DNA of 64,000 nucleotides, taken from contig NC_081413.1 of the NCBI RefSeq assembly GCF_030272615.1, forward strand, positions 721,696,367-721,760,366. Reading direction: 5' to 3'. Source of the DNA: Cryptomeria japonica (Eukaryota; Streptophyta; Pinopsida; Cupressales; Cupressaceae). The position numbers and the translations under genes are program-made. Below, in pieces: positions 32,094 through 43,900 of this stretch; the stretch's first letter is position 1; each line of letters opens with the position of its first letter. The notes under the pieces were generated by a model. It was not told the DNA's origin, did not search any database, and was given only the letters and a program-made list of their open reading frames with translations.

Positions 32094-33379
32094 GATAACA
32101 TGTAAGTTTGATGATGATGAAGTTAAGAAACCAAATTGGAAGAAGAAAACACATAAAAAGGAGGGAAATAAGGCTCCCAAGCCTCAACATTGTCATCCAA
32201 GCCTAAGTACAAGGCAAAACATGTACCTATTATTTTAATTAAAAATGCATGTAACTTGCTCTTTAAATTAAAAACGTGTACATGTTTTTAAAAAATAAAA
32301 AATGTATATGTTTTTTTAAAAATAAAAATGCATACATGTTTTTAAAAATAAAAATGTGTACGTGTTATGTTTAGCAAGCAAAATGTGTACATGTTTTGCT
32401 TACGTAAAGCTAGATAAGGAACATGGACTTAGATGGCAATTCTTTAGCTTTCCCTTAATTTTTTCATTGGGATATATACATAAAATATAACATTTAAGTA
32501 CAAGAAAGATATTTTCTTATACTTTAAGTTATAATTAATGTATATATTATCAAGATGTTTGAGAGTGATTTCAAGTTATAAATTTTAGTAATCACTAAGC
32601 TACTATTATCATTTGAGCTCTATATCTCTATTTCATTCTCTTTGTCTCCCTTGATCTCTAGACTTATCTCTATTCCAATCACTCTCCCTCTCTCTCTCCC
32701 CCATCTTTCTATATCATTCTCTCATTTCTCCCCAATCTCTAAAACTATGCCTCACCCTTCTACTTTGTATCTCCCCTCTCTTCTCTACCTACCTCACTCA
32801 CATTCTCTCCTCTCTATCTCACCTCTATCTTACCTCTCTCTCCCCCTACCCACCTATCTCTCTCTCTCCCTCTATTTATCTATATCTCCTCTCTCACTCT
32901 TCCTACTTACCTCCCCTCACTCCCTTCATTTACCTCCCCTCACTCCCTTCATTTATCTCTCTCTCTCCCCCATGCTTCCTCTTGACTTATCTCACTCTCA
33001 ACTTTTCCTTTGTATTAACCTCTATGTCCCCTCTCCCTCTCTCTAATACCTCTATATCCCTCCCTACCTACCTCTATTTGTCTACATAAATATCCTTCTC
33101 TCACTCTCTCTCCCCTTCCCTCTCTTTTTCTCTTAATCTTGTTGTCTTTGTCTCCCCCAATATTTATACCTATCTCTCTATATTACTCTCCCTCTCCCCC
33201 CTCTCTCTACCTCTCTTTATCTCACTCTCCTCTCCACCCCAAGATCTAGACATATCTTTATACCTCTCTCTCATCCTCTCTCTCTCTACATACCTCCCTC
33301 CCGCTCCCTTTATTTTTCTACATAGATCTCCTTCCCTCCTCTCTCTCCCCTTCTATGTCTACTTATATCTATCCCCCCT
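32094..33379 (+). repeat. Repeat K, copy 1 (truncated)
   Basis: A non-coding repeat with two parts. The head (32094-32440) starts near gataacatgtaag and holds about five units of roughly 27 bp around GTACATGTTTTTAAAAATAAA. A linker (32440-32640) contains attttcttatactttaagtt. The tail (32640-33379) is almost pure pyrimidine (ctctct, tacctcc, tctatc). The 134-codon frame in the tail (32642-33046) is a composition artefact. The copy ends where TE-H begins. The same order recurs at 34206 and, inverted, at 61040. Confidence 0.8.
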
Positions 33380-34205
33380 TGTTAGCAGCAATCAAGAAGG
33401 AAGACTAAGAAGGGGGTTGAATCAGTCTTCACCGGATCACAACGAATGAAACTCCAAAACATAAACTGATAAACTGTAGCAATAGATAGATAAGCAAATT
33501 AACAACACAATACACAACACCAATATTTTGACATGGAAAACTCAGTTAAGGTAAAAACCACAATGGAAACCTACCCACAATAAGATGATACTCTACAGTA
33601 GTATGTGAAAATATTACAATGGGTAATGCACATGCATTCAGGAAGACTGCCTAGAGCTCACTGCTCAGAAGATATATGCTCGAAAGGCTACAACCCCTAG
33701 GGAATTCTCACTGACTTGCAAAATGATTTGGACTACAATACGCAAAGAATGAACTACAATAATAGCATCTACAAAAGCTTGATGACAGTTCCGGTTAAGC
33801 ATAGTTGTCTGCTCTGCAACACCAAGCACACCTCAACACTTCACTGAATGATATATCCTCGTTCACACATTCACCTCTCTTTGATAATGCAGACACAATA
33901 CTGATACCTAAATTACATAAGCATCTCACCTATATATACAAATCATCAAACTTGATAACAAGTTCGGCTAAACCCTCAACCCTCAACTCATAATTTCAAA
34001 AATTACATCACATGATACCAAGATCGACCACCAGACCAATATTATAATTTACATTACATAACATAGGACATACCTAATTAATATAAGTAATTTACATTAG
34101 ATTACATAGGACATACCTAATTAATATAATTAATTTATATTACATTATATAAGTTACAAATCTTAGAACATGAGTGAAATTATGGTGGTAATTTTACAGA
34201 TACCC
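33380..34205 (-). mobile_element. TE-H: truncated LTR, same family as TE-G, opposite orientation
   Basis: It starts TGTTAGCAGC and is the reverse complement of the 3' part of TE-G: the agaagggggttgaatcag block, the picked-up cctacccacaataagatgatactct, and gccta..agctcactgctc. Similarity ends near 34045, after which come three copies of a 43-bp AT-rich unit. No target duplication is visible at its edges, so the right end is probably truncated. Confidence 0.75.
34046..34155. repeat. 43-bp AT-rich tandem repeat, about 2.5 copies
   Basis: Units start at 34046, 34089 and 34132 (aatttacatta...aggacatacctaattaa). They mark the truncated end of TE-H. Confidence 0.85.
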
Positions 34206-35200
34206 ACTTGATAACATGTAAGTTTGTTGATGATGAAGTTGAGAAACTAGTTTGGAAGAAGAAAACACATAAAAAGGAGGGAAATGAGGCTCCCAAGCCT
34301 CATCCTTGTCATCCAAGCCTAAGTACAAGGCAAAACACATACATGTTATTTTAATTAAAAACAGATGTAACTTGTTCTTTAAATTAAAAATGTGTACATG
34401 TTTTTAAAAAAATAGAAAATGTGTACATTTTTTTAAAAATAAAAATGTGTATGTGTTATGTTTAGCAAGAAAATGTGTACATGTTTTGCTTACATAAAGC
34501 TAGATAAGGAATATGGACTTAGATGGCAATTCTTTGGCCTTCCCTTAATTTTTTCATCATGATATATACACAAAATATAACATTTAAGTACAAGAAAGAT
34601 ATTTTCTTATACTTTAAGTTATATTTTATGTATATATTGTCAAGATGTTTGAGAGTGGTTTCAGATCTCTAGGAGTCATAGTGTAGATTCTAATTTTAGG
34701 ATATCTTATAATTTTTTAGATTTAGTCAAATTTTAGTAATCAATGGGCTTATATCATCATTCTCTTTCTACCTCTCCATCCCATTCTCTTTGTCTACCCT
34801 AAGTTATAGACCTATCTATTTTCCTATCTATCTCCTTCTCCTCCCTCTCTACCTCTCTATATCTCACTCTCTCCTCTCTGCTTAAGCTCTAGATCTTATA
34901 ATTTCTCACACTTAGTCAAATTTTAGTAATCACTAAGCTACTATTATCATTATCTATATCTCTATTTCACTCTCCTTGTCTCCCTTGATCTATAGACCTA
35001 TCTCTCTTCCTATCACTCTTCCTCTCTCTCTCTCTCTCCCCAATCTCTAAACTTACACCTCTCAACCTTCTATTTTGTATCTCCCCTCTCTTCTCTACCT
35101 ACCTCACACACATTCTCTCCTCTCTATCTCACCTCTATCTTACCTCTCTTTCTCCCTCACCACCTATCTCTCTATCCCTCTATTTATCTCTATCTCCTCT
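34206..35200 (+). repeat. Repeat K, copy 2, first segment
   Basis: Begins with acttgataacatgtaag like copy 1, followed by the GTACATGTTTTT units, then two copies of a module running from 'gagagtggtttcagatct' through 'agtcaaattttagtaatca' into pyrimidine sequence. Interrupted at 35200 by TE-G. Confidence 0.8.
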
Positions 35201-36465
35201 TGTTGAACATTGCTATTGCTACGATATGTTGTTTGTCATTGATGTCAACATATTCCTATATTTTTGTGTTGCAGAGAATTGGTTTCAGTGATCTGAAAGT
35301 CTTCTTATTTATATCACTTGATCTAGTGATTGCACTTGAGTTTCTGGTTTTTCTGCTCAATGGATAGTAGACTCTGGTTTTTTATCCGATGAGCTTCGGT
35401 ATGATGACATCTTGTCATGCAGATTCGGGATAATATTTTTTATGCTCATATGTATCTTCATGTCAAGTGGTTCATGATTTGATGCTCTGGAAGCTACCTT
35501 TCTTAACCGAGTTGATGTTGTTGAGTGTTCTTGGATGTCAATGTGTTGATCGATGAAGATTTGCATAAGTGGTGTTGGTGCAACTATTGCAAATGGTTCT
35601 AATGTTCTTTTTGGTGTTTCATAATTATGTCCTATTTTTCTTGGTGATTTGAATTGGTTATTGTGCAATTTTTTGGTGATTTTCATGATCTAGTGGTTTT
35701 CTTCATGTTATGCGGTATTTTGGTGGTGTAACGTGTTGTGGTTGATCTTGGCGTGATTTCCGGTGGTGATGATAGTTTGGAGATTTGATTTAGGTCCATA
35801 TTATGTTATCCATGCTATTATATTGGTCTAGTGGTTGATTTATGTATCGTGTGATGTAATTTTGTAATTAGGTGTTATGGGTTTGACTGACCTTGTAGTC
35901 AAGGTTGATGGATTGTATAAATGGGTGTAATATTCATGTAATTTGGGTATCGATGTTGTGTCTGCGTTATCAGAGAATGGTGTATGTGGTTCATAAGTGA
36001 ATTTATCCTTTGGTGTGGTGTATTGAGAAGAGATTTTTGCAGTGTAGACAAATGTGCTTAACCGAAACTGTCATCAGGCATAAGGAGATGTTAATTTTGT
36101 AGTTCATGTAATCCAGATTGTAGTCCGATCATTATTGTAAGGTAGTGAACCTTCCCTGAGGGTTGGAGCCTTTTGGGCCTTCTTATTTTGAGCAGTGAGC
36201 TCTAGGAAGTGTTTCTAAATGTATGTGCATTCCCCATTGTAATATTTACACATACTACTATAGAGTATCATCTTATTGTGGGTAGGTTCTCACCGTGGTT
36301 TTCCCTTAACCAGATTTTCCATGTCAAAATCTTAGCATTATGTGTTGTGGTATCATTGTTATTATCTTTATTGTTGTTGTTTAGATTTGAGAATGTGCTT
36401 AATTGTTTTCAACCAGTGAAAACTAATCTACCCCCTCTTAGCTTTCCTTCTTGGTGCTTCCAACA
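35201..36465 (+). mobile_element. TE-G: solo LTR, copia-like, 1265 bp
   Basis: It starts TGTTGAACATT and ends TTCCAACA, flanked by cctct and cctgt (one mismatch). The 3' part has the 'ctaccccctcttag' motif common near the ends of SIRE/Maximus-type copia LTRs in plants. No internal region. It sits inside K copy 2, whose sequence continues from 36466. Confidence 0.8.
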
Positions 36466-36508
36466 CCTGTCCCCCTCTTCCTACTTACCTCCCCTCACTC
36501 CCTTTATT

Positions 36509-36544
<36 letters not shown>

Positions 36545-36558
36545 TCTCACTCTCAACC
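36466..36558 (+). repeat. Repeat K, copy 2, second segment
   Basis: Pyrimidine sequence that matches 32895-33003 of copy 1 and includes a (CT)n run at 36514-36540. It is interrupted by TE-C at 36559; the last five bases, caacc, are the TE-C target duplication. Confidence 0.85.
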
Positions 36559-39500
36559 TGAAGTACCCCTCCTCATTTAGACTCTTTTTGTATGTTTTTG
36601 ATTGACTTCAGTTGACTGTTCAGTAGATTACTATTGTATATTGATTTAGATTATATGTGATGTTATTTCATGCTTTATCTGGATTTGTGGTGTATGATTT
36701 TATGTAGTATCTCAGTGCTTATGGTTAATATTATTTTTATGGATCGTTATCATGGACTGACACTTTTACCTTATATGTGCGATGCGTTATTTATATGTTG
36801 AGTGTTTGCATGTGTATGGGATGCGAGGGGATGATTTTCCTTCACTCACTCTGTTGAGATAGGGAATGTTACGATTCTCCTTCATCGGTGTGTGTATTGT
36901 GTCTATATATATTTGTCTATATGCACGTGTGTTTCTTTGGTGCAGGACATTGCAGGTACAAGTACCAGGTAGAGGTATCAACTCTACTTGGTTTCATAGG
37001 TCTGAGCGTATTTTGTATGTCCGATGGGAGTGGAGGAGATAGTTGTTGGACCCTATCTTGATCCGCACTTACACTCATGTGAGTGTTGTCAGTTGGTTGT
37101 CTTTCCCGTTTGGCTGGTATGTGAGTCATAGTGCTTGGTTTGGTCATTTGTGAGTTGTCATTTGATCATTCCTCATTTGCGTGTTTTCATTTATTTTATG
37201 GCTATTTCATTGAAAGGATAATGCTATCTTATGTTGGCGTAATTATTTAATTATTATGCTCATGAGGTTACTGATTTGCTAGATTAAATGGCTTATTTTA
37301 TTGTGTAAAATTGTATTAATATTTTGTGGAAGGAAATAAGTATTTGCCTTGCTATTTAAATGATAAATGCTTATGTTGAAGGAAAGTATTGTGAAAAAGG
37401 AAATGAAATATAAATAAAAGCTTTTCTTTTTACCTTTCCATTTGACTTTTGTTTTTTTATTCTTTTTAGAAATAGGATTAAATCTGATTGCTTTTTACTT
37501 TTTAAATATTTTAATCTGATTGGTGGAGAAAACTTTCAACCTAGAAAGTTTACGTTGAAAATATTTTCCATATATTCCTGGAAGTTCACGGGAATGAGGA
37601 GACAAAAAATTTGGAAGAGAAATTTGGAAAACCATTCTGAAAGAGGAGCTGGAATTGGATTTGGTTTGCAAGGATTGGGATTCTTCCATCATTTTGCTTG
37701 CTAGTTTTCTTCAAGGTTGTATAATCTCTTCTTGTTTGAAATTTAATTTTGAATTTTTTAGTTGCTTCCTGTGTGTTAAAAAAATGCAAATCTTCTTGTA
37801 GATTCTTGTGGAATGATTAGAATGGAAGAAGAGTGTTTGTTATTGTTGATTTTGTGAAACTCATATCATATGTTTGCATATAGGAAAGAAATGGTTCATT
37901 TATCTATTTGTTCTTGAAAATCAACTTCTTTATTTACCTCATCTATTTGAAATAGAATGAATTAGATTTAGATTGTTGTGTGCTTTCTAGTGTCTAATTG
38001 CCCAAGATTTGGGGTTTATGCTGGCGAAAATTATCTATTGCCTTTTGTTTGATGCAAGGAATCCTTCCTCTGTATGGAAGTAAGGAAATTTGATTTTAAC
38101 CCTTCCCCTACCTATTGAATTCTTCTATTGTTGTCTAAATCTTTATTTATTGGGTTCTGGTGTGATTTTAATTTACCATTTACCTTATTGGTAAATATCC
38201 CTTTGAAATTTGGATTTGGCACTGTGTGTGTGTGCCCGTGAAATGAACAGGGGATGAATCGTTGTCATGTTAAATCAGTTTTATATGTTCTGGGGGCATG
38301 TATTTAAATTTAAATGTGGACCTTACCTTACCCCATCGCGAGCTAGTCCCACCACGTGGGTCGGTAGTGTTTGCTACCCGCAGGTAGTAGTACTACCGGT
38401 CGGCAGTATTGCTATGCGGTAGTAGCACTACCAGTTGGTAGGACTGCTACCAATCAGTAGTAGTACTACTAGTCGGTAGTAGCACTACTAGTCGGTAGTG
38501 GCTACTACCGATGGTAGCAGTACTACAGGTCGGTAGGCCTACTACTAGCGGTAGCAATACTATCGAAAGGTAGTGTTTGCTACCTCGATAGCAACACTAC
38601 CATGGGTTGGCCTTGACCCCCACATGACCTTGTACTCTTAGAGGTACAAATTTTTATTTGCTATGAATTTAAAATTATTAAATGAAATATTTTAAAGTGG
38701 TTTCTATGTTAAATAAAATAGTGATTTTCAAATGATTTTTATTATGTGGTTTAATAAATTTATCTATGGAAATCAAGGCATGAATTAGTAATTCAAATTG
38801 GTTAATTTGGATATATTCTGGAAATGGATTAAAATGCCTATTAGGAATTCATGTTTTATTCGGTTGAATATTTAATGTGAATTTTATCCTTGATGGAATA
38901 TTGATTTGGAAATTGAATAGATGTGAAAGACGTAAAGGAGTATTTTATTTAATTTTCAATCAATGGATTTGCAAGTGCTTATGATGCTCATTTTCTCATA
39001 GATTGTCTAAGTGTGGACTTCGTGAAATTAGCTTTCCATTGCAAATAGTTGTATTGTGTTATTTTTGGTTTGTGGTTCAGTTGTCCTGTGGTGGCGTATT
39101 TGGTATGTTGACCAAGTGATATATGATGACTTTGTTGTCTTAACCATGTAGTGTCTTTTCCTTATGGTTAACCAAGAGTCAGTATGTCCTTGTTTTGACC
39201 ACTTATATTTGGATAGTGGTCTTATGGTTGTCTGCTTCATCATAGGGTCCTCGTGGAGTGATCATGTTTGTTTAGTGTCCTTTGAGAGAGTGGCTTTCGA
39301 ATGGGGGCTTTGCCCAAAGAGGTTGGCAGGATGACCCATCGAAAGTAAGATAATAAGTGATAATGTAATTAATTGATTAGGTGGGTAGTTCATAAACATT
39401 AAATAAGATATTGTACCTCGCGCATACGTGAGTGCTTGTACAAGGCTCATAATCTAGTGAGAAGGCCTCGAATGGCAAACTGACCACCTTGTCTTCATGA

Positions 39501-40428
39501 AAGGCTGGTAGGGTCCGCATGAGACTTCGTTGGAGCCAGAGGCTCGGGAAAGGTTACCAGGACAATGTGCTGAGACCTATGGAGGCCGACCATGGTAACC
39601 ACCATAAGATATGTGATGACACTCTCTCTTTAGGGTCACTTGTGTTTTGTGATGTCGATTCACTTGTGTGTGAGAAATGACATTTCACTTGTGTATTGTG
39701 ATGTTTTGTCACCTAGATTATTGTGGAGTCATATCGTGATGTCATGGTGTTGTATTGTTTATTGACCATGTCATGCTTTTGCTTGCTTGAGGGTCCTCTT
39801 CTATCTCCTACCACGGTGGGGTGATTCCATTTTGGGAATTACATGGTCGGGTGGTAGTGCCACTTCCCATCGGATGTTCTTGTTTGTACCTTCATGCGGG
39901 GATTGGCTTCGTAGGTGTTCCTTTGGTTTGTGACTCATTCTTATCTCATGTTTGGAGATTATTGTTATTTGGAGACCTATGTGGTCATTGTATCATGATC
40001 TTATGTAACCTTGTATTTGGTTAAGTTGTAAATTTATATGTATATTGAGAGCCATGTATTGGAAGAGCAATGTAATCCTATGTTTGGGATGTTATTTACT
40101 AGTTTCCTTTATGATATGTGTGAATTCTTATTGAAGAGAAACTATGTTGTATCCTTTCAATCTTTCAGTGGTGTATCTGTTATTGCATATGGCTTCTTAT
40201 GTTCATTGTGTTAATGATGGATTATTGGATTAATCATAATTGTGGAATTTATCTTTTGGTTAATTCTTCATTGGTAACCCTTAAGGAATTCTGGTGTAAG
40301 TCTTCTGCTTGTGTTGTTATTGTGCTATGTGGTGATTAATGAACTTGATATGTTTATACTTAAAAAATAAAAATTCATTTCACCCTTTTTGTGGGTTTTT
40401 CCTTCGTGGTTCCTAGTGGGGCATTACA
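36559..40428 (+). repeat. TE-C 5' LTR
   Basis: TGAAGTACCCC to GGCATTACA. It carries the ggtagtagtactacc array at 38361-38602. Small open frames in it are not genes. Confidence 0.93.
38361..38602. repeat. GGTAGTAGTACTACC palindromic minisatellite, 5' LTR
   Basis: Degenerate units of about 18-24 bp built on ggtcggtagtagcactacc. Most units contain or join into short palindromes (GTAGTACTAC), so single strands could form chains of small hairpins. The array lies inside the LTR. Confidence 0.85.
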
Positions 40429-40430
40429 TT

Positions 40431-40442
40431 TGGTATCAGAGC
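40431..40442 (+). promoter_or_regulatory. TE-C primer-binding site, initiator tRNA-Met
   Basis: TGGTATCAGAGC, two bases after the LTR end; the standard plant initiator-Met primer site. Confidence 0.95.
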
Positions 40443-40581
40443 CCATGTTTCAACACTGGGTACTCTGGGTTTGTAGTGAGCCCATTCGCCTTGATCTTTT
40501 GTGTAGGTCTTAGTGTTGTGACTTCCTTGTTTATTTCCTTGCGATTGATCTAAATCTTTTTCTCTTGTGTAGTGTTAGGTT

Positions 40582-40867
40582 ATGACTAGAGAAGCCAAGG
40601 GAGGTAGCCATGTTGGTGGTCGCACCAGAGGCAAAGGAGACGGATGGGGTCAAGGTTCTGACTGCCATAGTCCTTCACCACCACCCACTCATGCAAGTGT
40701 GGATCGAGATCAGTCTGCTCATTAGTAGGAACAACATTTAGGAGAGCAGGTTCCTGAAAGGGAAGAGCTACGACAGATGTTTCAGGAGGTGCTAGCTAGA
40801 CTAGGCCCTAGACCTGAGGTGGATCAGCTCATCCATGCCCAGGTGGAGGATTCACTTTAGTAGATAT

Positions 40868-40920
<53 letters not shown>

Positions 40921-41960
40921 CTCCTAGAAGGAGAGAGGTCCCAGTGGACTAGGATCCAGCTAACATGGGGCACATAAGGGACTTGATGAGGTCCAATCCT
41001 CCTTTATTTGATGGTAAAGGTATTGGTCTTGAGGCAAAGACCTAGATGATCAGTTTAGATAGGTGTTTCACCATGTACCCCTATGGTAGTAACACCAAGG
41101 TGAGATGCGCTATCATGCATCTCGAGAGTTTTGCATCTATCTGGTGGCAGTTCAAGGAGAGGATCGGTGTGAGCATTTAGACTGTGTCATGGGAGATCTT
41201 TCTGGAGAGATTCAGGGCACGATTTCTCTCACCCCAGTGGAGGAGGTCATGAGCAGATGAGTTCTATGCTCTATGCCAATTTGGGTTGTTAGTAGATCAG
41301 TTTGAGCATAGGTTCTATGAGCTCAAATAGTATGTCGGGATTGACAATGATGAGGCTATTCTTGTTCAGCATTTCTTGAGGGGTCTTAACGACTGCATTA
41401 GTGGAGGAGTGAGAGTTTTTGAGCCTTCTTCAGTAGAGATAGTCATGGCAAAAGCCAGACTAGTGGAGAAGAACCTTATCCGTGCTCATGGCGGCCAGTC
41501 TGGAGTTTAGATCAGGAGTGATCCTTTCAGTGGGTCTAGAGGGAAAGGGAATCAGTCCCAGACTGTTGTACCTTTTAGGGGTCCTTAGGCACTCACTAAG
41601 GGTTGTCAACAGTGCCGACACCAGCCATCAATACCGAAGTAGTCTCAGGGCCAGCCAGGTGGCAACTCTCAATTTTGAAAGAGTAGGAACTGGCAGAAGA
41701 GTAGACAGACTTTTCCAGGGCAGTCCTCTTAGGGTGTATCTCAAGCCCCTAGTGGGGAAATATTTCAGCAGTCCAGTGGGTCGTCTGGGAGTAGAGCACA
41801 TGTTAGAGGAACTTGCTTTAATTATGGTCAGTTTGGCCACAAGGCCGCTCAGTGCCCTCAACGTTCTCACTAGACGGGTAGTCAAAGGCCAGCCGCATCA
41901 AAGCTGGCAGTGGAGGATGTAGGTAGATCCCATAGAGTATTTGCAGCGGTGGATGACAGC
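40582..41960 (+). pseudogene. TE-C gag with damaged CCHC knuckle
   Basis: The ATG at 40582 starts a Gly/Arg-rich N-terminus. The gag core is recognisable at about 41000-41450, with FDGKG, AIMHLESFASIWWQFKE, FLERFRARF and VQHFLRGL. A CCHC knuckle at 41814-41854 reads CFNYGQFGHKAAQC, where the second cysteine has become tyrosine. A (GA)25 run at 40870-40919 encodes alternating Glu-Arg. More than a dozen in-frame stops, mostly TAG in place of CAG, interrupt it. Confidence 0.85.
40870..40919. repeat. (GA)n microsatellite inside gag
   Basis: About 25 GA dinucleotides in the gag reading frame, giving a run of Glu-Arg. It is probably an expansion of an existing charged segment. Confidence 0.9.
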
Positions 41961-42480
41961 TAGGCTGAGCATCAGAGTACCATGATTGAGACCACAAGTG
42001 TGTTGTGTGGTATTCCTATCTTTGTACTTTTTTATTCCGGTGCTTTAGATACCTTTATTTCTTCATCCTTTGTGGAGCGGTGTGGGAACATGTCTGCTAA
42101 GCAGGCGGATAGGTGGCAAGTAGAGTTGGCTACCGAGGTGTGTGTGTTTGTAGATGCCTTCATTCCTAGTTAGGAGTTGGACCTAGGACCCTTTGTCACT
42201 TCAATTGACCTTTGAGTCATTCCTTTAGGGTCCTATGCAGTTGTGTTGGGGATGGATTGGTTATCATCTCACAGCGCTCATGTAGACTGTCATCTAAAGA
42301 TAGTAGAGTGTTTAGATGACCGTGGTAGGAAAGTGTGGATCATTGGAGTTCAGTGATCGATATCCTTATGTATGATTTCCGCTATGCAACGTAGGCGGTG
42401 CATGCGTCAAGGGTGTCATCTTTTTGCAATTGCTCTTGAGGATGTGGATGAGGAAGAGAGTCGATAAATTGCTCTTGATG
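41961..42480 (+). pseudogene. TE-C aspartic protease, catalytic Asp lost
   Basis: The retropepsin motif normally reads F-D-S-G-A in this clade. Here the codon at 42033-42035 is TAT, giving FYSGALDTFIS, so the catalytic aspartate is replaced by Tyr. The later motif VVLGMDWLSSH (near 42245) marks the end of the domain. Several in-frame stops follow. Confidence 0.85.
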
Positions 42481-43900
42481 GTCACCCTATTCTTTGAGAG
42501 TATGCTGATATGTTTCCTTTGGATATTCTCAGTATGCCTTTGAAGCAAGACATAGGCTTTTGCATCGACTTGGTTCCTGGTGCAGAACCTATTTCGAGAG
42601 CTCAATATCGGATGACTACTCAGGAGTTGAGTGAGTTGAAGTTACAGGTAGAGGAGTTGTTGGCCAAGGGGTTCATTCATCCTAGTGTTTCTCCTTGGGG
42701 TGCGTCGGTTATCTTCATTAAGAAGAAGGATGGTTCTCTTCGGTTATGCATTGATCACCAATAGCTGAATAAGGTAACCATTCGAAATTGATATCCATTG
42801 CCTCGGATAGATGATCTTTTTTATCAAGTTAAGGGAGCCAAGGTGTTCTCTAAGATTGATCTAAAATCTGGGTATCATCAGTTGTGCATTCATGATGTAG
42901 ACATTCATAGGATGACGGTTCATACTTGTTATGGTCACTATGAGTTCACAATGGTGCCATTTGGGTTGACAAATGCGCCTTCAATGTTCATGAGTCTTAA
43001 GAATGGGGTTTTTTGCATCTACCTTGATCATTTTATCCTTGTGTTCTTGGATGACATATTGATTTATTCTAGATCTATGGAAGAGCATTAGGGTCACTTA
43101 CATTAGGTTTTGCAGTGCTTGAGGGAGAATCAACTTTTTGCAAACTTGGAAAAGTGTGATTTCTTCTTGTCAGAGGTGAGCTATCTCGGTCATATAGTTT
43201 CGGGAGAAGGTGTATCCATGGATCCTTCTAAGATCCAAGCCATTGTGGATAGGCCAACGCTGACCAATGTTTCTAAGGTTCAAATTTTCATGGGTTTGGT
43301 CGAATATTACCGCCGCTTTGCTTTGAGCTTTTCTTGGATAGGACCCAATTAATTCTCTTCAGAGGAAAGGAAAGAAGTTTGTTTGGTTAGAGCAGTGTGT
43401 CAACTTTTCATACTTTAAAGGAACTCCTTGTTAGTGCTCCAATTTTGGTAGTTCTTGATCCATCTAGAGATTTCATGGTATGCACAGATGCCTCTTTAGA
43501 AGGTATAGGTGTGGTGCTTATGGAGGATGGATGTGTGGTTGCCTATGAGTCTTGCAAAATCAAGGATCATGAGTTAAACTATCCAGTTCATGACTTTGAG
43601 CTGGCAGTTGTAGTGAATGTGTTGGTTAGATGGAGACATTTCTTGTTGGGGCATCGGTTTAAGCTGCATAGTGATCACCACAGTTTGTATAATATTTTCA
43701 CGTAGCTGAACTTGAATGCTCGACAACGAAGATGGATGGAATTCCTTTGTGAGTATGATTTTGAGGTTCGTTATATTCAGTGGAAAGAAAATGTAATGGT
43801 AGATGCTTTGAGCCGTAGGCAGCATGAGGTTGTAGCATTGTCCCTTGGTGTGGACTTGAGTGAGAAAAATCTTGGAATTCTTCCTCAAGGACACTTGGTA
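42481..43900 (+). pseudogene. TE-C reverse transcriptase and RNase H
   Basis: RT motifs in order: [81 protein letters not shown] and FLDDILIYS (active site, near 43045-43072). The connection has FLSEVSYLGHIVS. RNase H shows MVCTDASLEGIGVVL, ELNYPVHDFELAVVV and HRFKLHSDHHSL, with VRYIQWKENVMVDALSRR at the end. Stops replace Gln or Arg codons at several sites (for example 42762, 42789 and 43089), and a frameshift falls near 43345. Confidence 0.92.

Noticed and set aside
32642..33046. 134-codon plus-strand frame
   Set aside because: It is translated CT-rich low-complexity sequence (Ser, Leu, Pro, Ile only). The same holds for 49592-49999 and 20438-20763.
33380..36465. TE-H and TE-G as the two LTRs of one element
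   Set aside because: They are in opposite orientations, separated by repeat K, and TE-G has its own near-perfect duplication; they are separate insertions of one LTR group.
41482..41922. 146-codon plus-strand frame
   Set aside because: It is an out-of-frame shadow of the TE-C gag, where the true frame shows the CCHC knuckle.
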